A program made the translations under genes and the position numbers. The notes below the pieces were generated by a model. That model was not told where the DNA came from. It did no database searches and saw only the letters and a program-made list of their open reading frames with translations. From positions 390,001 through 422,500 of the forward strand of contig CM022671.1 in assembly GCA_012295275.1 (NCBI GenBank): a stretch of DNA of 32,500 bases. The letters are read 5' to 3'. Positions 23,188 through 32,500 of the stretch are shown piece after piece. Origin of the DNA: Chrysomallon squamiferum (taxonomy: Eukaryota; Mollusca; Gastropoda; Neomphalida; Peltospiridae). Each line of letters starts with the position of its first letter. Position 1 is the stretch's first letter.

Positions 23188-23328
23188 TGACGTCGTCATT
23201 TTTAGCGGTCCGTCACGCCACGTGCAAAGTTCTATTCTACTTTTACGTCACGAGTCTTCTTTTCCTGATAACAATCTCCTCACAGGCTCCTCGTGACGTC
23301 AGTCTTACTGTTACGGATCTTACGTCAC
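23188..23328. promoter_or_regulatory. Cluster of CRE/ATF-type sites with an E-box
   Basis: Within 141 bases: TGACGTCG (23188-23195), CGTCACG (23211-23217), CACGTG (23219-23224), TACGTCAC (23244-23251), the perfect CRE palindrome TGACGTCA (23294-23301) and TACGTCAC (23321-23328). In animals such sites bind CREB/ATF-family bZIP factors and E-boxes bind bHLH factors. The density is well above that of the surrounding AT-rich DNA. Function is inferred from motifs only; no exon is proven downstream. Confidence 0.4.
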
Positions 23329-23431
23329 GCGCTCTTTGCTAACGAAGTCATGCAAAACGTTTATCAAAGAAGTTCTGGTGAAGATATTATTTTCCCGTGT
23401 ATGTGCGCCTTATCACAACAAATAACGAAGC

Positions 23432-23436
<5 letters not shown>

Positions 23437-23467
<31 letters not shown>
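23437..23467. repeat. Poly-T run, 31 bases
   Basis: Thirty-one T followed by GAATGGGGGGG. It could be the complement of a poly(A) tail of a minus-strand retroposon, but no element body is seen to the right. Confidence 0.95.
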
Positions 23468-23468
<1 letters not shown>

Positions 23469-24065
23469 AATGGGGGGGAATGAAAGTAATATATTCATCT
23501 CGCTAAGAGTATAAAATGATTATCGCAGGTATTTGATAAATTTCGTTTGGCACGCATACAATAATCCACATTACACACACAGCCGAACATGTAGTGCACG
23601 TGATGTGTGTGGCGTATTGCAACAAAGTGCAAAAATAACCAAGACAAAAAAAAAGAAGAGAAGAATAACGCTTGAGCAGAACGGCCATTGTGAATGACAC
23701 GGCGCCGAGGTGCGAGGTGAGAGACGTGCACGGGTTTATTTCAGAGTCTCGTCTTGTTTAAACTCCAAGCTCAAACTGGCTTACGCAGGTGTCGGATAAA
23801 CCACTTAAGCATACAGCATGCGCCTATTACGTCATCGCCATATGTGTAAGTGATGACGGGCTGGTCTGGATGGGAAAAGCAGAAAGATTTGACACCCGCT
23901 TTCCGCGCTTGCTTCACGCGCTCAGTGTTTGTTTGTTTCACTTCGGGAATGATGGTTACGTTCGAACATTTACGTCTGGTCTCGGCTAACATTTAATTAA
24001 TACTGTTTGATCGTTTATTGTCAGAGAAGGAAATTATGTAATTACTGGAAGAAGTTGCAAATAGG
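23468..24065. other. GC-richer island with short overlapping frames
   Basis: The block 23690-23995 has more GC and CpG than its surroundings and carries overlapping unrecognised frames on both strands (plus 23789-23989, minus 23771-23992). A near-consensus 5' splice site, GAG followed by GTGAGA, lies at 23714-23722 on the plus strand. A TTACGTCA site lies at 23827-23834. An exon is possible but unproven. Confidence 0.35.
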
Positions 24066-24094
24066 TTTATTTATTTATTTATTTATTTATTTAT
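24066..24094. repeat. (TTTA)n microsatellite
   Basis: Seven TTTA units. Confidence 0.95.
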
Positions 24095-24177
24095 GTCTTG
24101 CCAACCAAATTTAGAAATTTTATTTTAAAATACGAAGACGTTATTTTTAAAATAAAAAGTTCTGAATTGTACCGTGT

Positions 24178-24312
24178 TTAGTAGTAGTTGTTGTTACTGT
24201 TCCTGTGGTTGTAGTTGTGACAACAACGAGAGCCGTAGGTGTAATAGTAGCATCAGTAGTAGTAGCAGCAGCAGCAGCAACAGTTCTAGTAATACTAGTA
24301 ACATCAGCAGTT
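24178..24312. repeat. Imperfect AGT/TTG/AGC trinucleotide tract
   Basis: TAG/TTG units at the left, AGTAGTAGCAGCAGC in the middle (about 24256-24280) and ACATCAGCAG at the right. Poly-Ser (plus) and poly-Thr (minus) frames are artefacts of three-base periodicity. Confidence 0.85.
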
Positions 24313-24365
24313 TTCTTCCAGTCTTCACTCTTAATTTTCAATGCTCTTTTTGTTAACAACATCAG

Positions 24366-24918
24366 CTAGACATTACACTGAAACACATTTCTTTCTTTCA
24401 TTATACTCCATTTACGGTATTCACTGAATCAGATTGGTAATGTACTAAAATCTGAATTCTTCCAGTTAACTGAAACCCACAACGGTTCACTCTTCATGTG
24501 AACATACTGAAATGTGACATTTATTATGAATTATATACACCCGTCCACTCTTCTTAGGCACCAAGTCAGTTTATCAATGTACTGAATTCTGATATTTTTT
24601 TTCAATGAACTGAAAACGTACAAGGTTCCACTATTTCTAGACATTACATTAGTTTGTGAATGTGCTGAAATCTGACAGTTCTCCCAGTGTACTGAAAACG
24701 TACAACCTTCTAGTCTTCATAGACATTACGTCAGTTTGTGAATATACTGGGATTTCTTCCAAAATGCACGACCTTCCATTCTTCGTAGATCCTGCTTTCA
24801 TTTGTGAATTGTACTGAAATATGACATTTCTTCCTGAACGTACAACCTTCCACTCTCCACAGACCCTGCGTCATTTCGCGAATTGTACTGAAATTTGACG
24901 TTTCTTCCAGTATGTTCC
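24366..24918. repeat. Diverged tandem repeat, unit about 65-83 bp
   Basis: Each unit starts near TGTACTGAAATYTGACAT, continues with TTCTTCC and ACGTACAACCTTC, and ends ATTACGTCAGTTTGTGAA or a variant. Copies begin at about 24440, 24505, 24578, 24661, 24743, 24810 and 24884 (partial), with an older, weaker copy from 24366. Lengths vary from about 64 to 83 bp through internal deletions. The divergence indicates an older array than those at 8983 and 19661. Confidence 0.85.
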
Positions 24919-25162
24919 TTTCGCTCGTTTCGGCAGCTGCGAACTGAAGAGTGGTCGGCCATGCTGAAGTCTGGGCTTTGTATCTCGCGTTGAAAGCTCT
25001 TGTCACTCACAAGTAAATGGCTAGTTTATTTAAAGCAGCAGATATCAGCAAAAATTGCAAAAGTGTTGTCTGTGTCTGTATAAATCTAATTTTATACGTC
25101 TAAACATTCGCTGATTTTTGTACCGTTTGTTTTCTTATTTGTGATTTTCATTTGATGGGAAT
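24919..25162. other. Unique stretch
   Basis: Nothing recognisable. Minus-strand frames at 24731-25010 mostly translate the repeat array and its flank. Confidence 0.45.
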
Positions 25163-25268
25163 GCTAATGTTGTTGCTGTTGTTGTTCTTATGATGATGAT
25201 ATTGATGGAGATGACTGTAATGATGATGATGATGATAATGATGATGATGATTATTATTATTATTATTA
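25163..25268. repeat. Compound TTG, ATG and ATT trinucleotide tract
   Basis: TTG units, then ATG units, then a terminal ATT run (about 25249-25267), with substitutions between blocks. Confidence 0.9.
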
Positions 25269-25392
25269 CAAACAACAGCAACTAACTGATGGATGCTTCT
25301 TTCTTTCTTTGTAATCTGTGTAACGAAAGTTAATTTATCATCACATTTTACTACAACGCGATGACATAGCCTTTTAAGAAATCCTACATCAC

Positions 25393-25395
25393 TAT

Positions 25396-25430
<35 letters not shown>

Positions 25431-25452
25431 TTTGTTTCTTTGTTTCTTTCTT
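25393..25452. repeat. (TTTA)n with (TTTC)n-like tail
   Basis: Pure TTTA to about 25433, followed by TTTG/TTTC units. Confidence 0.93.
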
Positions 25453-26281
25453 TGATTATTTATTTTTGTATCTTTATTATTATTCGATTAGTTGAAACGT
25501 TTTTAGAAGAATGTTTGTGCATTTATCGTTAATTAACTGAATTTTCGGGTGATACATACGTAAAACGAAATAATAATTATAGGCTGAAGCAGTGTAAGTA
25601 ATCCGTTCACATCGTTTCAGTGAACAAAGATGACAGTGGGCTAGCAGACATTTCGCTATTTAATGAGAATATGAACCCTCCAATACAAATGTCCCAGACA
25701 CGAAAACTGAAAAAACAAACCAGACGGCACTGAAAAACAAAAAACTAAACGAAAAACACAACCTCTGAAATTTGCTGTAACAATCTGAAAACTGATACAT
25801 TTAAGGCGTTGGCTGTTCTGTTGTTATTACAAGTACTCTTCATGCACGTGCGAAGTAAGTACGAAACACAACACCGCGAAACCCGATCACCAGAAATACA
25901 TCGTATGTATTTCCGTGGAATCCATATTCTCGAACTGTATGCCAATATTTCTGATGGGGTCCGCATTAGAGGCATCCACTGTGCACTGTGGCAAAAAAAC
26001 GGCTGGCATTTCTCTATAGCCCGCTTGTTGCCTGGATGTCTGGGCAGCAGCTATCACACAGGTATTAGCCAAAGAGCAAAGCGAAAAGAAAATCTTATGT
26101 TGATACGATCTTAATCAATAGTGCGTTGAAAATTAACGAAAGTGTTCTTGCTAAGATATCGAGTTTATATAGCCAGCGGTAGGGATATAATTGCTTTTGT
26201 CATAACAACAAACAAGAAGGTCTTAAGGAGATTGGTGCGAAGTTCAATAAACACACGTGCATGCGGTTAGTAGAATACTCT

Positions 26282-26283
<2 letters not shown>
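25453..26283. other. Unique stretch
   Basis: Holds a 101-codon plus-strand frame (25809-26114) and overlapping minus-strand frames, all without a recognised domain. Mixed composition makes a degraded exon possible, but frames open on both strands argue for chance. Confidence 0.4.

Positions 26284-26315
<32 letters not shown>
26284..26315. repeat. Poly-T run, 32 bases
   Basis: Thirty-two consecutive T, preceded by TTC. Confidence 0.95.
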
Positions 26316-26318
<3 letters not shown>

Positions 26319-26381
26319 CTTAAGGCGGAGTGTAGACATGTCAGTATGTGTAAGGCATATTATTATAATTTCTATTTAATT

Positions 26382-26527
26382 TCATTTTATTTATTTATTT
26401 ATTTATTTATTCATTCATTTTATTCAATCATTTATTCATTTTTTTAATTATTATTTATTTATTTATGATCTTCATTACTCCATCGATCGATTAATTAATT
26501 GATTGATTGATTGATTGACTGACTGAT
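26382..26527. repeat. (TTTA)n, (ATTC)n and (GATT)n compound tract
   Basis: TTTA units to about 26411, mixed TTCA/TTTA to 26466, a short unique gap with ATCGATCGATTAATTAATT, and GATT/GACT units at about 26499-26527. Confidence 0.88.
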
Positions 26528-26959
26528 TTTGTATTTGAGTCTGTTCAGAATTCTGCATTCTACTGAAAGCCGGTGTACAGACACTGACAAAGTTCACACT
26601 GGGGGATTCCTATTCAAAGACAAAAATTATGTGCCAAAATTTCTTTGACAATCGAAGGGAATTTTGTTACTCGTATAGACTTTACAAAACGAGGTCTTTT
26701 GTTCTGTTCCCGTGAATATTGTCAGTTTGTTGAAAATCTGTTTAAAATAAGATATTAATTATCTAATTCAGATCGAGGTAAAGGTAACGTAGTTTTGGTC
26801 ACGTTAATCTGACTTTTATGACACCTGTGGGTTTTGGTTTGTTAAATGAAATACGTACTAATAAATATATTTTATCTTAAAAATGTTTCGATTCTAATTA
26901 GAATATATTTACTTGTATTTAAGTTTCTGTTCTGGAAAACCTATTTGACAAGTGTAAGT
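26528..26959. other. Unique AT-rich stretch
   Basis: No repeat, RNA gene or recognised frame. A frame starting at 26846 runs into the trinucleotide tract that follows. Confidence 0.45.
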
Positions 26960-27102
26960 GTTGTTGTTGGTATTGTAGCAGTTGTTGCAGCAGCCACAGC
27001 AGTAGTAGTGGCAGCAGGTAATAACAGTACTAGTTGTTGGTGTTGGTGGTGTTGTTCTAGTGTTTTAGTTGTTACTGCTGCTGTTACTGCTAGTGATGCT
27101 AC
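26960..27102. repeat. Imperfect TTG/GCA/AGT trinucleotide tract
   Basis: TTG units are interleaved with GCAGCA, AGTAGT and GGT units. The Val/Ala/Cys/Trp frame through it is an artefact. Confidence 0.85.
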
Positions 27103-27295
27103 GTTCCCAGGGATTTTTTGCCGATGTTTTCCTCAGTAATGGGATTAGAAATGTTGCCAATTAGCAAGTTTTAAAATAAATAAGTAAATAATTACCCTGC
27201 ACCGCCTACGTGATTTATCTTTCTTGCAGCATTTGGCGCGAACGACGACTATTTCAGTTCATCTTACTACGATTTTTTTTTTAAGTTTTTATTTT

Positions 27296-27301
27296 TATTA
27301 C

Positions 27302-27393
<92 letters not shown>

Positions 27394-27453
27394 TATTATT
27401 ATTATTATTATTTATTATTATTATTATTATTTATTATTATTATTATTATTATA
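27296..27453. repeat. (TTA)n array, about 158 bp
   Basis: TTA units with periodic single extra T (TTTATTA), the longest TTA array here. Poly-Tyr/Leu/Ile frames are artefacts. Confidence 0.96.
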
Positions 27454-28180
27454 CTGACTGAAGTCTCAACGTACTAAATTAGAGGTTTTAATTCGTAAGA
27501 AAAATCTCTACAAGAAGATAGAAAAATGCTGTTAGTTAAATATAATCCAGTAAGATTTTCACTTAAACTTGTTTTTTTTGAGTCTGGCTCGTTTGTGTGA
27601 TGAGTGACTTTATCCTTTCGTTTAGACATTCAGTGTAGCTTACAGAATGAAGGAACAAACTGGTAAAGTTAAAATAAATATTCCATTAGTTTTGACATGT
27701 ATATAATAAAAGATAAGAAAATTTGATTTTAATTAAAAAATATATTAATAAAATTTATTAAAAAATTACAAATTTAAAAAATGTAAAAAACAATTTTTTT
27801 TTTTACTTGGTAATTTCGAGCAGCACATTTTTGATGATAATTTGAAATTATCAGATGTTAAAATCAAAAACGTTTCTTTGGTAATTCGAAATTCTGGTAC
27901 ATAAAATTGTTTTTTATTTCATCATTAATTATGGAAATGAAGAAAAAAAAGGTTTGCTTTGTTATTTTTAAATTCTTTAACAAAATATTTATTTATTTGT
28001 TTGTTTGTTTGTTTGTAAGGAAATACTTTTGTCTGGTAATTTTCAGGCTAATAATTTGCCAGGGAGGAAAAACTGTAATTATTAAAAATTAAAGAAATTT
28101 GTGAAAATTGAAAAATTGTCTTTTCTTATTTTATTTCTCTGTATATTTATCTTTTATATATTATATCCGTCAGATTGCAC
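27454..28180. other. Very AT-rich unique stretch
   Basis: Includes A/T-only patches at 27720-27800, a short (GTTT)n at about 27996-28015, and no recognised gene. The hydrophobic start of the frame at 28101 leads straight into a repeat and is not a credible signal peptide. Confidence 0.55.
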
Positions 28181-29291
28181 AGTAATAGTAGTAGTAGTAG
28201 TAGTAGTAATAACAATAGTAATAGTAACAGTAATAGTAATAGTAATAGCTATAATAATAATAACTTTTAGTAGTAGTAGTAATAACAATAATAGTAATAG
28301 TAACAGTAATAGTAATAGCTATAATAACTTTTTAGTAGTAGCAGTAATAATAATAGTAATAGTAACAGTAATAGTAATATCTATAATAATAATAACTTTT
28401 AGTAGTAGTAGTAGTAATAATAATAGTAACAGTAATAGCTATAATAATAACTTTTTTGTTGTAATAATAATAACAGTAATAGTAATAGTAACAGTATCAG
28501 TAATAGTAATAGTAATAGCTATAATAATTAGTAATAGTAGTAGTAGTAGTAGTAGTAATAACAATAGTAATAGTAACAGTAATAGTAGTAGTAGTAGTAG
28601 TAATAACAATAGTAATAGTAACAGTAATAGTAATAGTAATAGCTATAATAATAATAACTTTTAGTAGTAGTAGTAATAATAATAATAGTAACAGTAATAA
28701 TAGTAATAGCTATAATAACTTTTTAGTAGTAGCAGTAATAATAATAGTAATAGTAACAGTAATAGTAATATCTATAATAATAATAACTTTTAGTAGTAGT
28801 AGTAGTAATAATAATAATAACAGTAACAGTAATAGCTATAATAATAACTTTTTTGTTGTAATAATAATAACAGTAATAGTAATAGTAACAGTATCAGTAA
28901 TAGTAATAGTAATAGCTATAATAATAATAACTTTTTAGTAGTAGTAATAATAATACTAATAGTAATAGTAAAAGTAATAGCTATAATAATAACTTTTAGT
29001 AGTAGTAGTAATAGTAACAGTAACAGTAATAGTAACAGTAATAGCTATAATAATAACTTTTTAGTAGTAGTAGTAATAGTAATAGAAAAGTAATAGCTAT
29101 ATTAATAACTTTTTAGTAGTAGTAGTAATAGTAATAGAAAAAGTAATAGCTATAATAATAACTTTTTAGCAGTAGTAGTAATAGTAATAGTAAAAGTAAT
29201 AGCTATAATAATAACTTTTTAGCAGTAGTAGTAATAGTAATAGTAACAGTAACAGTAATAGTAACAGTAATAGCTATAATAATAATAACTC
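28181..29291. repeat. TAG/TAA-based higher-order minisatellite, 1.1 kb
   Basis: The basic unit (about 50-90 bp) runs CTTTTAGTAGTAG, then AGTAATAGTAACAG-type triplets, then TAATAGCTATAATAATAA. A larger block is duplicated: 28182-28530 resembles 28531-28926, sharing rare landmarks such as TAATATCTATAATAAT, CTTTTTTGTTGTAATAAT and CAGTATCAGTAATAG in the same order. From 28927 to 29291 six shorter, more uniform units follow. The plus-strand frame at 28101-28664 is a triplet artefact. Confidence 0.93.
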
Positions 29292-29356
29292 TTCACAGTT
29301 TCTCAACGTATGTTGACCTATCACGATAAACCGAGAAGTACAAGTCAACAAAATAT

Positions 29357-29370
29357 GTCGCTATGGTAAC
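29357..29370 (+). promoter_or_regulatory. X-box (RFX-type) consensus match
   Basis: GTCGCTATGGTAAC fits the 14-base X-box consensus GTHNYYATRRNAAC at every position. In nematodes and other animals RFX factors bind this element in ciliary gene promoters. By my arithmetic about 0.2 matches would be expected by chance in this window, so chance is possible. No downstream ciliary gene is visible. Confidence 0.25.
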
Positions 29371-29380
29371 CGAAACCTTT

Positions 29381-29403
29381 GTTTGATAGGCGTGTTATCA
29401 AAC
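29381..29403. repeat. Perfect hairpin, 8-bp arms
   Basis: GTTTGATA (29381-29388) and TATCAAAC (29396-29403) are exact complements around a 7-base loop GGCGTGT. It lies 10 bases after the X-box match. Confidence 0.7.
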
Positions 29404-29405
29404 AA

Positions 29406-29566
29406 CACGTGCTCTGTAACAAAAAGGTTGCATAATACAAGCATCCAGTCGATCACTGCTGGCGATAAACAACTCGCACGAGACACCGTGCTTTCCCCGC
29501 GTCTCGTTTTCATCACCTGCACGTGCAGTTCGTCAAGGCGACCTTATCGCGTTAGTATGACGTCAT
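29406..29566. promoter_or_regulatory. E-box and CRE palindromes in a unique island
   Basis: CACGTG at 29406-29411, the 12-bp perfect palindrome CTGCACGTGCAG at 29517-29528 (with an internal CACGTG), and the 10-bp palindrome ATGACGTCAT at 29557-29566. A 7-bp inverted pair ACGAGAC/GTCTCGT lies at 29478-29484 and 29501-29507. The island is GC-richer than both flanks. These are canonical bHLH and CREB/ATF site forms; their use here is inferred. Confidence 0.35.
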
Positions 29567-29801
29567 AATAGGTATTATCGCATAACCATTAACGTTTGTA
29601 CTGCAAAAAGAACGTTTAATAAAACTGCTAGAAGGATAACACCTTGCACGGCAAACATTTCGACAAAACTCGCAATGTTTCGCTAAGTTCCGGTGTGAAA
29701 TAATATTGTATTCGTCTGATTCCGGAAAACCTAAGTGACTTCATACATAATAATGAATTCAGATTGTTTTGCAGAGACTTACTCGTAGCCTCAGAAAAAA
29801 A
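29567..29801. other. Unique stretch
   Basis: No repeat or frame of note. Confidence 0.45.
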
Positions 29802-29843
29802 TTATTTATTTTATTTTATTTTATTTTATTTTATTTTTTTTTT
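29802..29843. repeat. (TTTTA)n microsatellite
   Basis: About seven TTTTA units followed by a T run. Confidence 0.93.
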
Positions 29844-30114
29844 CTTCTAAACTTTCTGATTGCATCTGAAGATAACAGGGCAACAATCCTAACCTCCCCA
29901 CAAAAGTTTTAAAAATACGCTTAATTAATAAATAAAATCGAAAAACATTTCCTGTTTTAAAGATTAACTTAGTACCCACTCTCTTACTCACTCTTACTCA
30001 CTCTTTCTCACTCCCTCCCTCTGCGCCTGAAAGAAACGGACACGAACAACATAAAACAGTTAATTTCAGGACGTTTACATCATTTCCTCCTTTAAACGTC
30101 TTCATTTTCTCATC

Positions 30115-30117
<3 letters not shown>
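29844..30117. other. Unique stretch with a short CTCTTACTCA repeat
   Basis: CACTCTTACTCACTCTTTCTCACTCC-like decamers repeat between about 29977 and 30020. Nothing else is recognised. Confidence 0.6.
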
Positions 30118-30201
<84 letters not shown>

Positions 30202-30311
30202 TCATTCTGTCTTTCTACCCTCCTTCTGTCTTCCCTCTCCGTCCCTACCTCCATCCTCTTTTTCTTTCTCTGTGTTTGTGTGTGTGTTTGTGTGTATATG
30301 TGTGTGTGTGA

Positions 30312-30380
<69 letters not shown>
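30118..30380. repeat. (TC)n then (TG)n compound microsatellite
   Basis: Pure TC at 30118-30199, a C/T-rich linker to about 30270, then TG with TTTG, TATA and GAG interruptions, and pure TG from about 30317 to 30380. The tract joins a triplex-capable part with a Z-DNA-capable part. His-Thr, Glu-Arg and Val-Cys frames on both strands are artefacts. Confidence 0.96.
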
Positions 30381-30381
<1 letters not shown>

Positions 30382-30652
30382 CATAACAAGAAAAAGGTTG
30401 AACATAAACCCAACAGATATCACAACCGTTGAACATTTTTATTGGGAAAGCTCTTAAAGTCACTCGATTATTTTTTATTATTATTTCTGTTCAGATAGTG
30501 AAGTTTAGAGTGTTTATAGACTATCTGATACACAGACAACGTTTTTAAAAGATTTTAAAATAAACAAATAAAAAGACAAAAAACGAAATTTTGAAGTGTG
30601 AATGTCATTGTAGAAAAGAGATTAATTTTTTTAAACTTTATTTGTTTTTTTT
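30381..30652. other. Unique AT-rich stretch
   Basis: Nothing recognisable. Confidence 0.5.
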
Positions 30653-30703
<51 letters not shown>

Positions 30704-30705
30704 TT
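30653..30705. repeat. (TTTA)n microsatellite
   Basis: About thirteen TTTA units preceded by a T run. Confidence 0.96.
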
Positions 30706-30935
30706 ATTTACATTTTAGTTAGTAACTGTAGCTTCAAATTAAGGTGAAGTTTTGTCTTTACGACAGGAAAAGTCTTGAATGAAACCCAACAGGAAGTCAG
30801 AATACTTTTACTCCTCCATTCAGGTCGTTTTTCCAAAATAAATGAATTAACAATAAAAAAAAAAAAAAAAATTCCCCCAGCTTTTCTGTGGGAAACACAA
30901 TCTGTTAATAAATAGCTCAGTTAATTGCACTCCAT
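30706..30935. other. Unique stretch with a poly-A run
   Basis: Seventeen A at about 30855-30871; otherwise unremarkable. Confidence 0.55.
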
Positions 30936-31015
30936 AATAACAACAACAACAATAGTAATAATAATAATAATAATTGTAATAATAAGAACAGGAACAATAA
31001 TAACTGTAATAAGAA
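30936..31015. repeat. Imperfect AAC/AAT trinucleotide tract
   Basis: AAC units (about 30939-30951) then AAT units with AGT, TGT, AGAACAGG interruptions. A Tyr-rich minus-strand frame is an artefact. Confidence 0.88.
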
Positions 31016-31463
31016 ACAAATCTGAAATTATAATTTAATAGCGTTTCTGCAGAATATATCAATTTTATTGTTATTTAATTATTTTATATTTACATAACTT
31101 TTTAACAGCCTTGCTAAGACTAACCTTGAGTTCAGTTAAAGAATTTTTTATATAAGAAACAAAAAAAGAGAAATGTCTAAAAGGAGAAATACTGAAGACC
31201 ACACACATTTTTCTTAGTTTATTACGAAACGCAGCCAAAAAATATATTTTGTTTTATTTTTTTTATTTTCGTACTTTTGCAACTAAAAAGGTTAGTGCTT
31301 CTGAATTTTATTTCATTATTATTTTAAATGTTAATATTAATATTATTATTTAAAAAACATTTTACAAAAAAAATATTTCGGAACTTTTATACTGGCACCA
31401 AAAAACATAGACATTAGTTTTATGTGTTTGGACTACTAAAATGGATAGACAGTGTTCTAAATC
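31016..31463. other. Unique AT-rich stretch
   Basis: Contains TTAATATTAATATTATTATTT-like words near 31330. No gene or RNA element. Confidence 0.5.
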
Positions 31464-31550
<87 letters not shown>

Positions 31551-31552
31551 TT
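31464..31552. repeat. (TTA)n then (TTTA)n compound microsatellite
   Basis: TTA units to about 31518 change directly to TTTA units ending at 31552. The same two motifs are adjacent, showing slippage capture of a T insertion. Confidence 0.96.
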
Positions 31553-32500
31553 TTCTAGAAGAGGTAATGCGTCTGGTTTAACATAAAGCCCAGTATGAGT
31601 CTTACTGTCTATGAGAAGGTGCATAAAAAAGATTTCTTACCGCTACTCGAAAAATAGTGGCCCATTGTGTGATATCAGTGGATTTCATCTCATTACGTGT
31701 GCTATCATTAATCGTGTGTGTTATGACGTAAAGAGTATATTATACGTATTTCGAGTTCGAGTGTTGAATTCAGTCAGAATTTCTATCTTTTATTTTCCAA
31801 ATCGAGCTGACGGCTGTGTACAAATTACTGCTGATGTATAAAGGTGCTGTATCAGTCTTGTACGAGAAACTGCGAAATTAATGTTGGAAAGAGTTAAAAT
31901 ACTTGTTTTTGTAAACGAAAAAACGTAAGGGAAAAAGTGTTGTTGATTAGTGTGTTGTGCAGAAGCAGAACACGAAAATAAACTTGTCCCATCTTGTTTA
32001 AGAAAAGTTTTGTTTTTACCTTAAAATAAAAGGTAACCATGCAAACTGAGCTGCAACTCTACCACAAACATATATAAATATGTCATTAGAAAATATGTAT
32101 ATGTATATGTATGTATGTTCATATATATCGGTATATCAGCAGTCATGATTCAATATAAAATAAATTTAGTAAAGTTTATCTTTGGTTAGTTCAGTGTAAA
32201 TATTCTTTCTTTTTAGTTTTAAATTTGTTACGTATTTAAGTAAATGAGTTTCTAATTATTCCGTTCACTCAGACTTTGAGAAATTCTGGCTTGTAATCAG
32301 TTAGGACTACTTAAACTTGCAGTATTTTCATAAACAAATGTTCACCATTTATAAACATTTAATGGTTTGCAGATAATCTTATCAGGGTGATAACGCTGAT
32401 AATTTTTATTTAAAATTAAGTATGTTTTTATATTTTCTAATTATTCGATTGGCACAGACAGTTTTTATGGCAAATGAAGGGTGACATTTGTAGTAACAGC
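31553..32500. other. Unique stretch to the window end
   Basis: A 76-codon plus-strand frame (31611-31841) matches nothing I recognise. Short TATG words lie at about 32090-32120. The rest is AT-rich and featureless. Confidence 0.45.

Noticed and set aside
25809-26114. 101-codon plus-strand frame of mixed composition
   Set aside because: No recognised domain, and frames of 61-76 codons are open on the opposite strand of the same DNA; probably chance.
28101-28664. Plus-strand frame of 187 codons with a signal-peptide-like hydrophobic start
   Set aside because: After about 25 residues it becomes Val/Ile/Ser/Asn strings from TAG/TAA triplets read in one frame. The hydrophobic start comes from T-rich DNA.

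Overview
The window looks like intergenic or intronic DNA from an animal nuclear genome. It is AT-rich and dominated by simple-sequence repeats: very long (CT)n, (AC)n, (TTTA)n, (TTA)n and (ATAC)n runs, plus several minisatellites. No open reading frame exceeds about 210 codons. The longest ones are translations of repeats (Ser-Leu, Glu-Arg, Met-Tyr-Val-Cys or poly-Ile/Val strings) and encode no recognisable domain. I see no operon structure, ribosomal RNA, intact tRNA, transposase, reverse transcriptase or CRISPR array. The microsatellite style (long pure CT, CA, TACA and TTTA) resembles mollusc genomes, cephalopods or gastropods in particular, but that is inference; no gene in the window fixes the taxon.

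Layout. 0-3.5 kb: unique DNA with small tandem repeats, a GAT-rich tract and a compound (TG)n minisatellite that carries one 22-bp sequence four times. 3.5-6.1 kb: mostly unique DNA. 6.1-8.0 kb: ATAC, CT and ATC/TTG microsatellites around a short non-repetitive block with palindromes and a TATA-like box. 8.98-9.5 kb: a CpG-dense 35-bp minisatellite. 10.5-12.2 kb: ATAC, ATGT and polypurine GA tracts. 13.6-14.4 kb: unique DNA with a degenerate tRNA-like sequence and a cluster of promoter-like motifs. 14.77-15.57 kb: a second 35-bp minisatellite that shortens to 19-bp units. 17.4-18.1 kb: (AC)n and a pure (TC)109. 19.6-20.55 kb: the most ordered element, a 25-bp minisatellite with 18-bp spacers and a duplicated 304-bp higher-order block, next to a second tRNA-like relic. 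23.1-24.0 kb: a GC-richer island with clustered CRE-type sites. 24.37-24.92 kb: a diverged repeat of about 80 bp. 26-28 kb: AT-rich tracts and a long (TTA)n. 28.18-29.29 kb: a 1.1-kb TAG/TAA-based array with its own higher-order duplication of about 395 bp. 29.3-29.6 kb: a small unique island with a perfect RFX X-box consensus, E-boxes and a CRE palindrome. 29.8-32.5 kb: further microsatellites and AT-rich unique DNA.

No coding system is visible. The points worth following are repeat architecture (two higher-order minisatellites, one unit-shrinking array, one CpG-dense array) and three short regulatory-looking islands at about 14.2, 23.2-23.7 and 29.36-29.57 kb. The islands are motif-based hypotheses; the repeat structures are read directly from the sequence. 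All coordinates, copy counts and motif matches were made by eye, so edges of low-complexity tracts may be off by a few bases.
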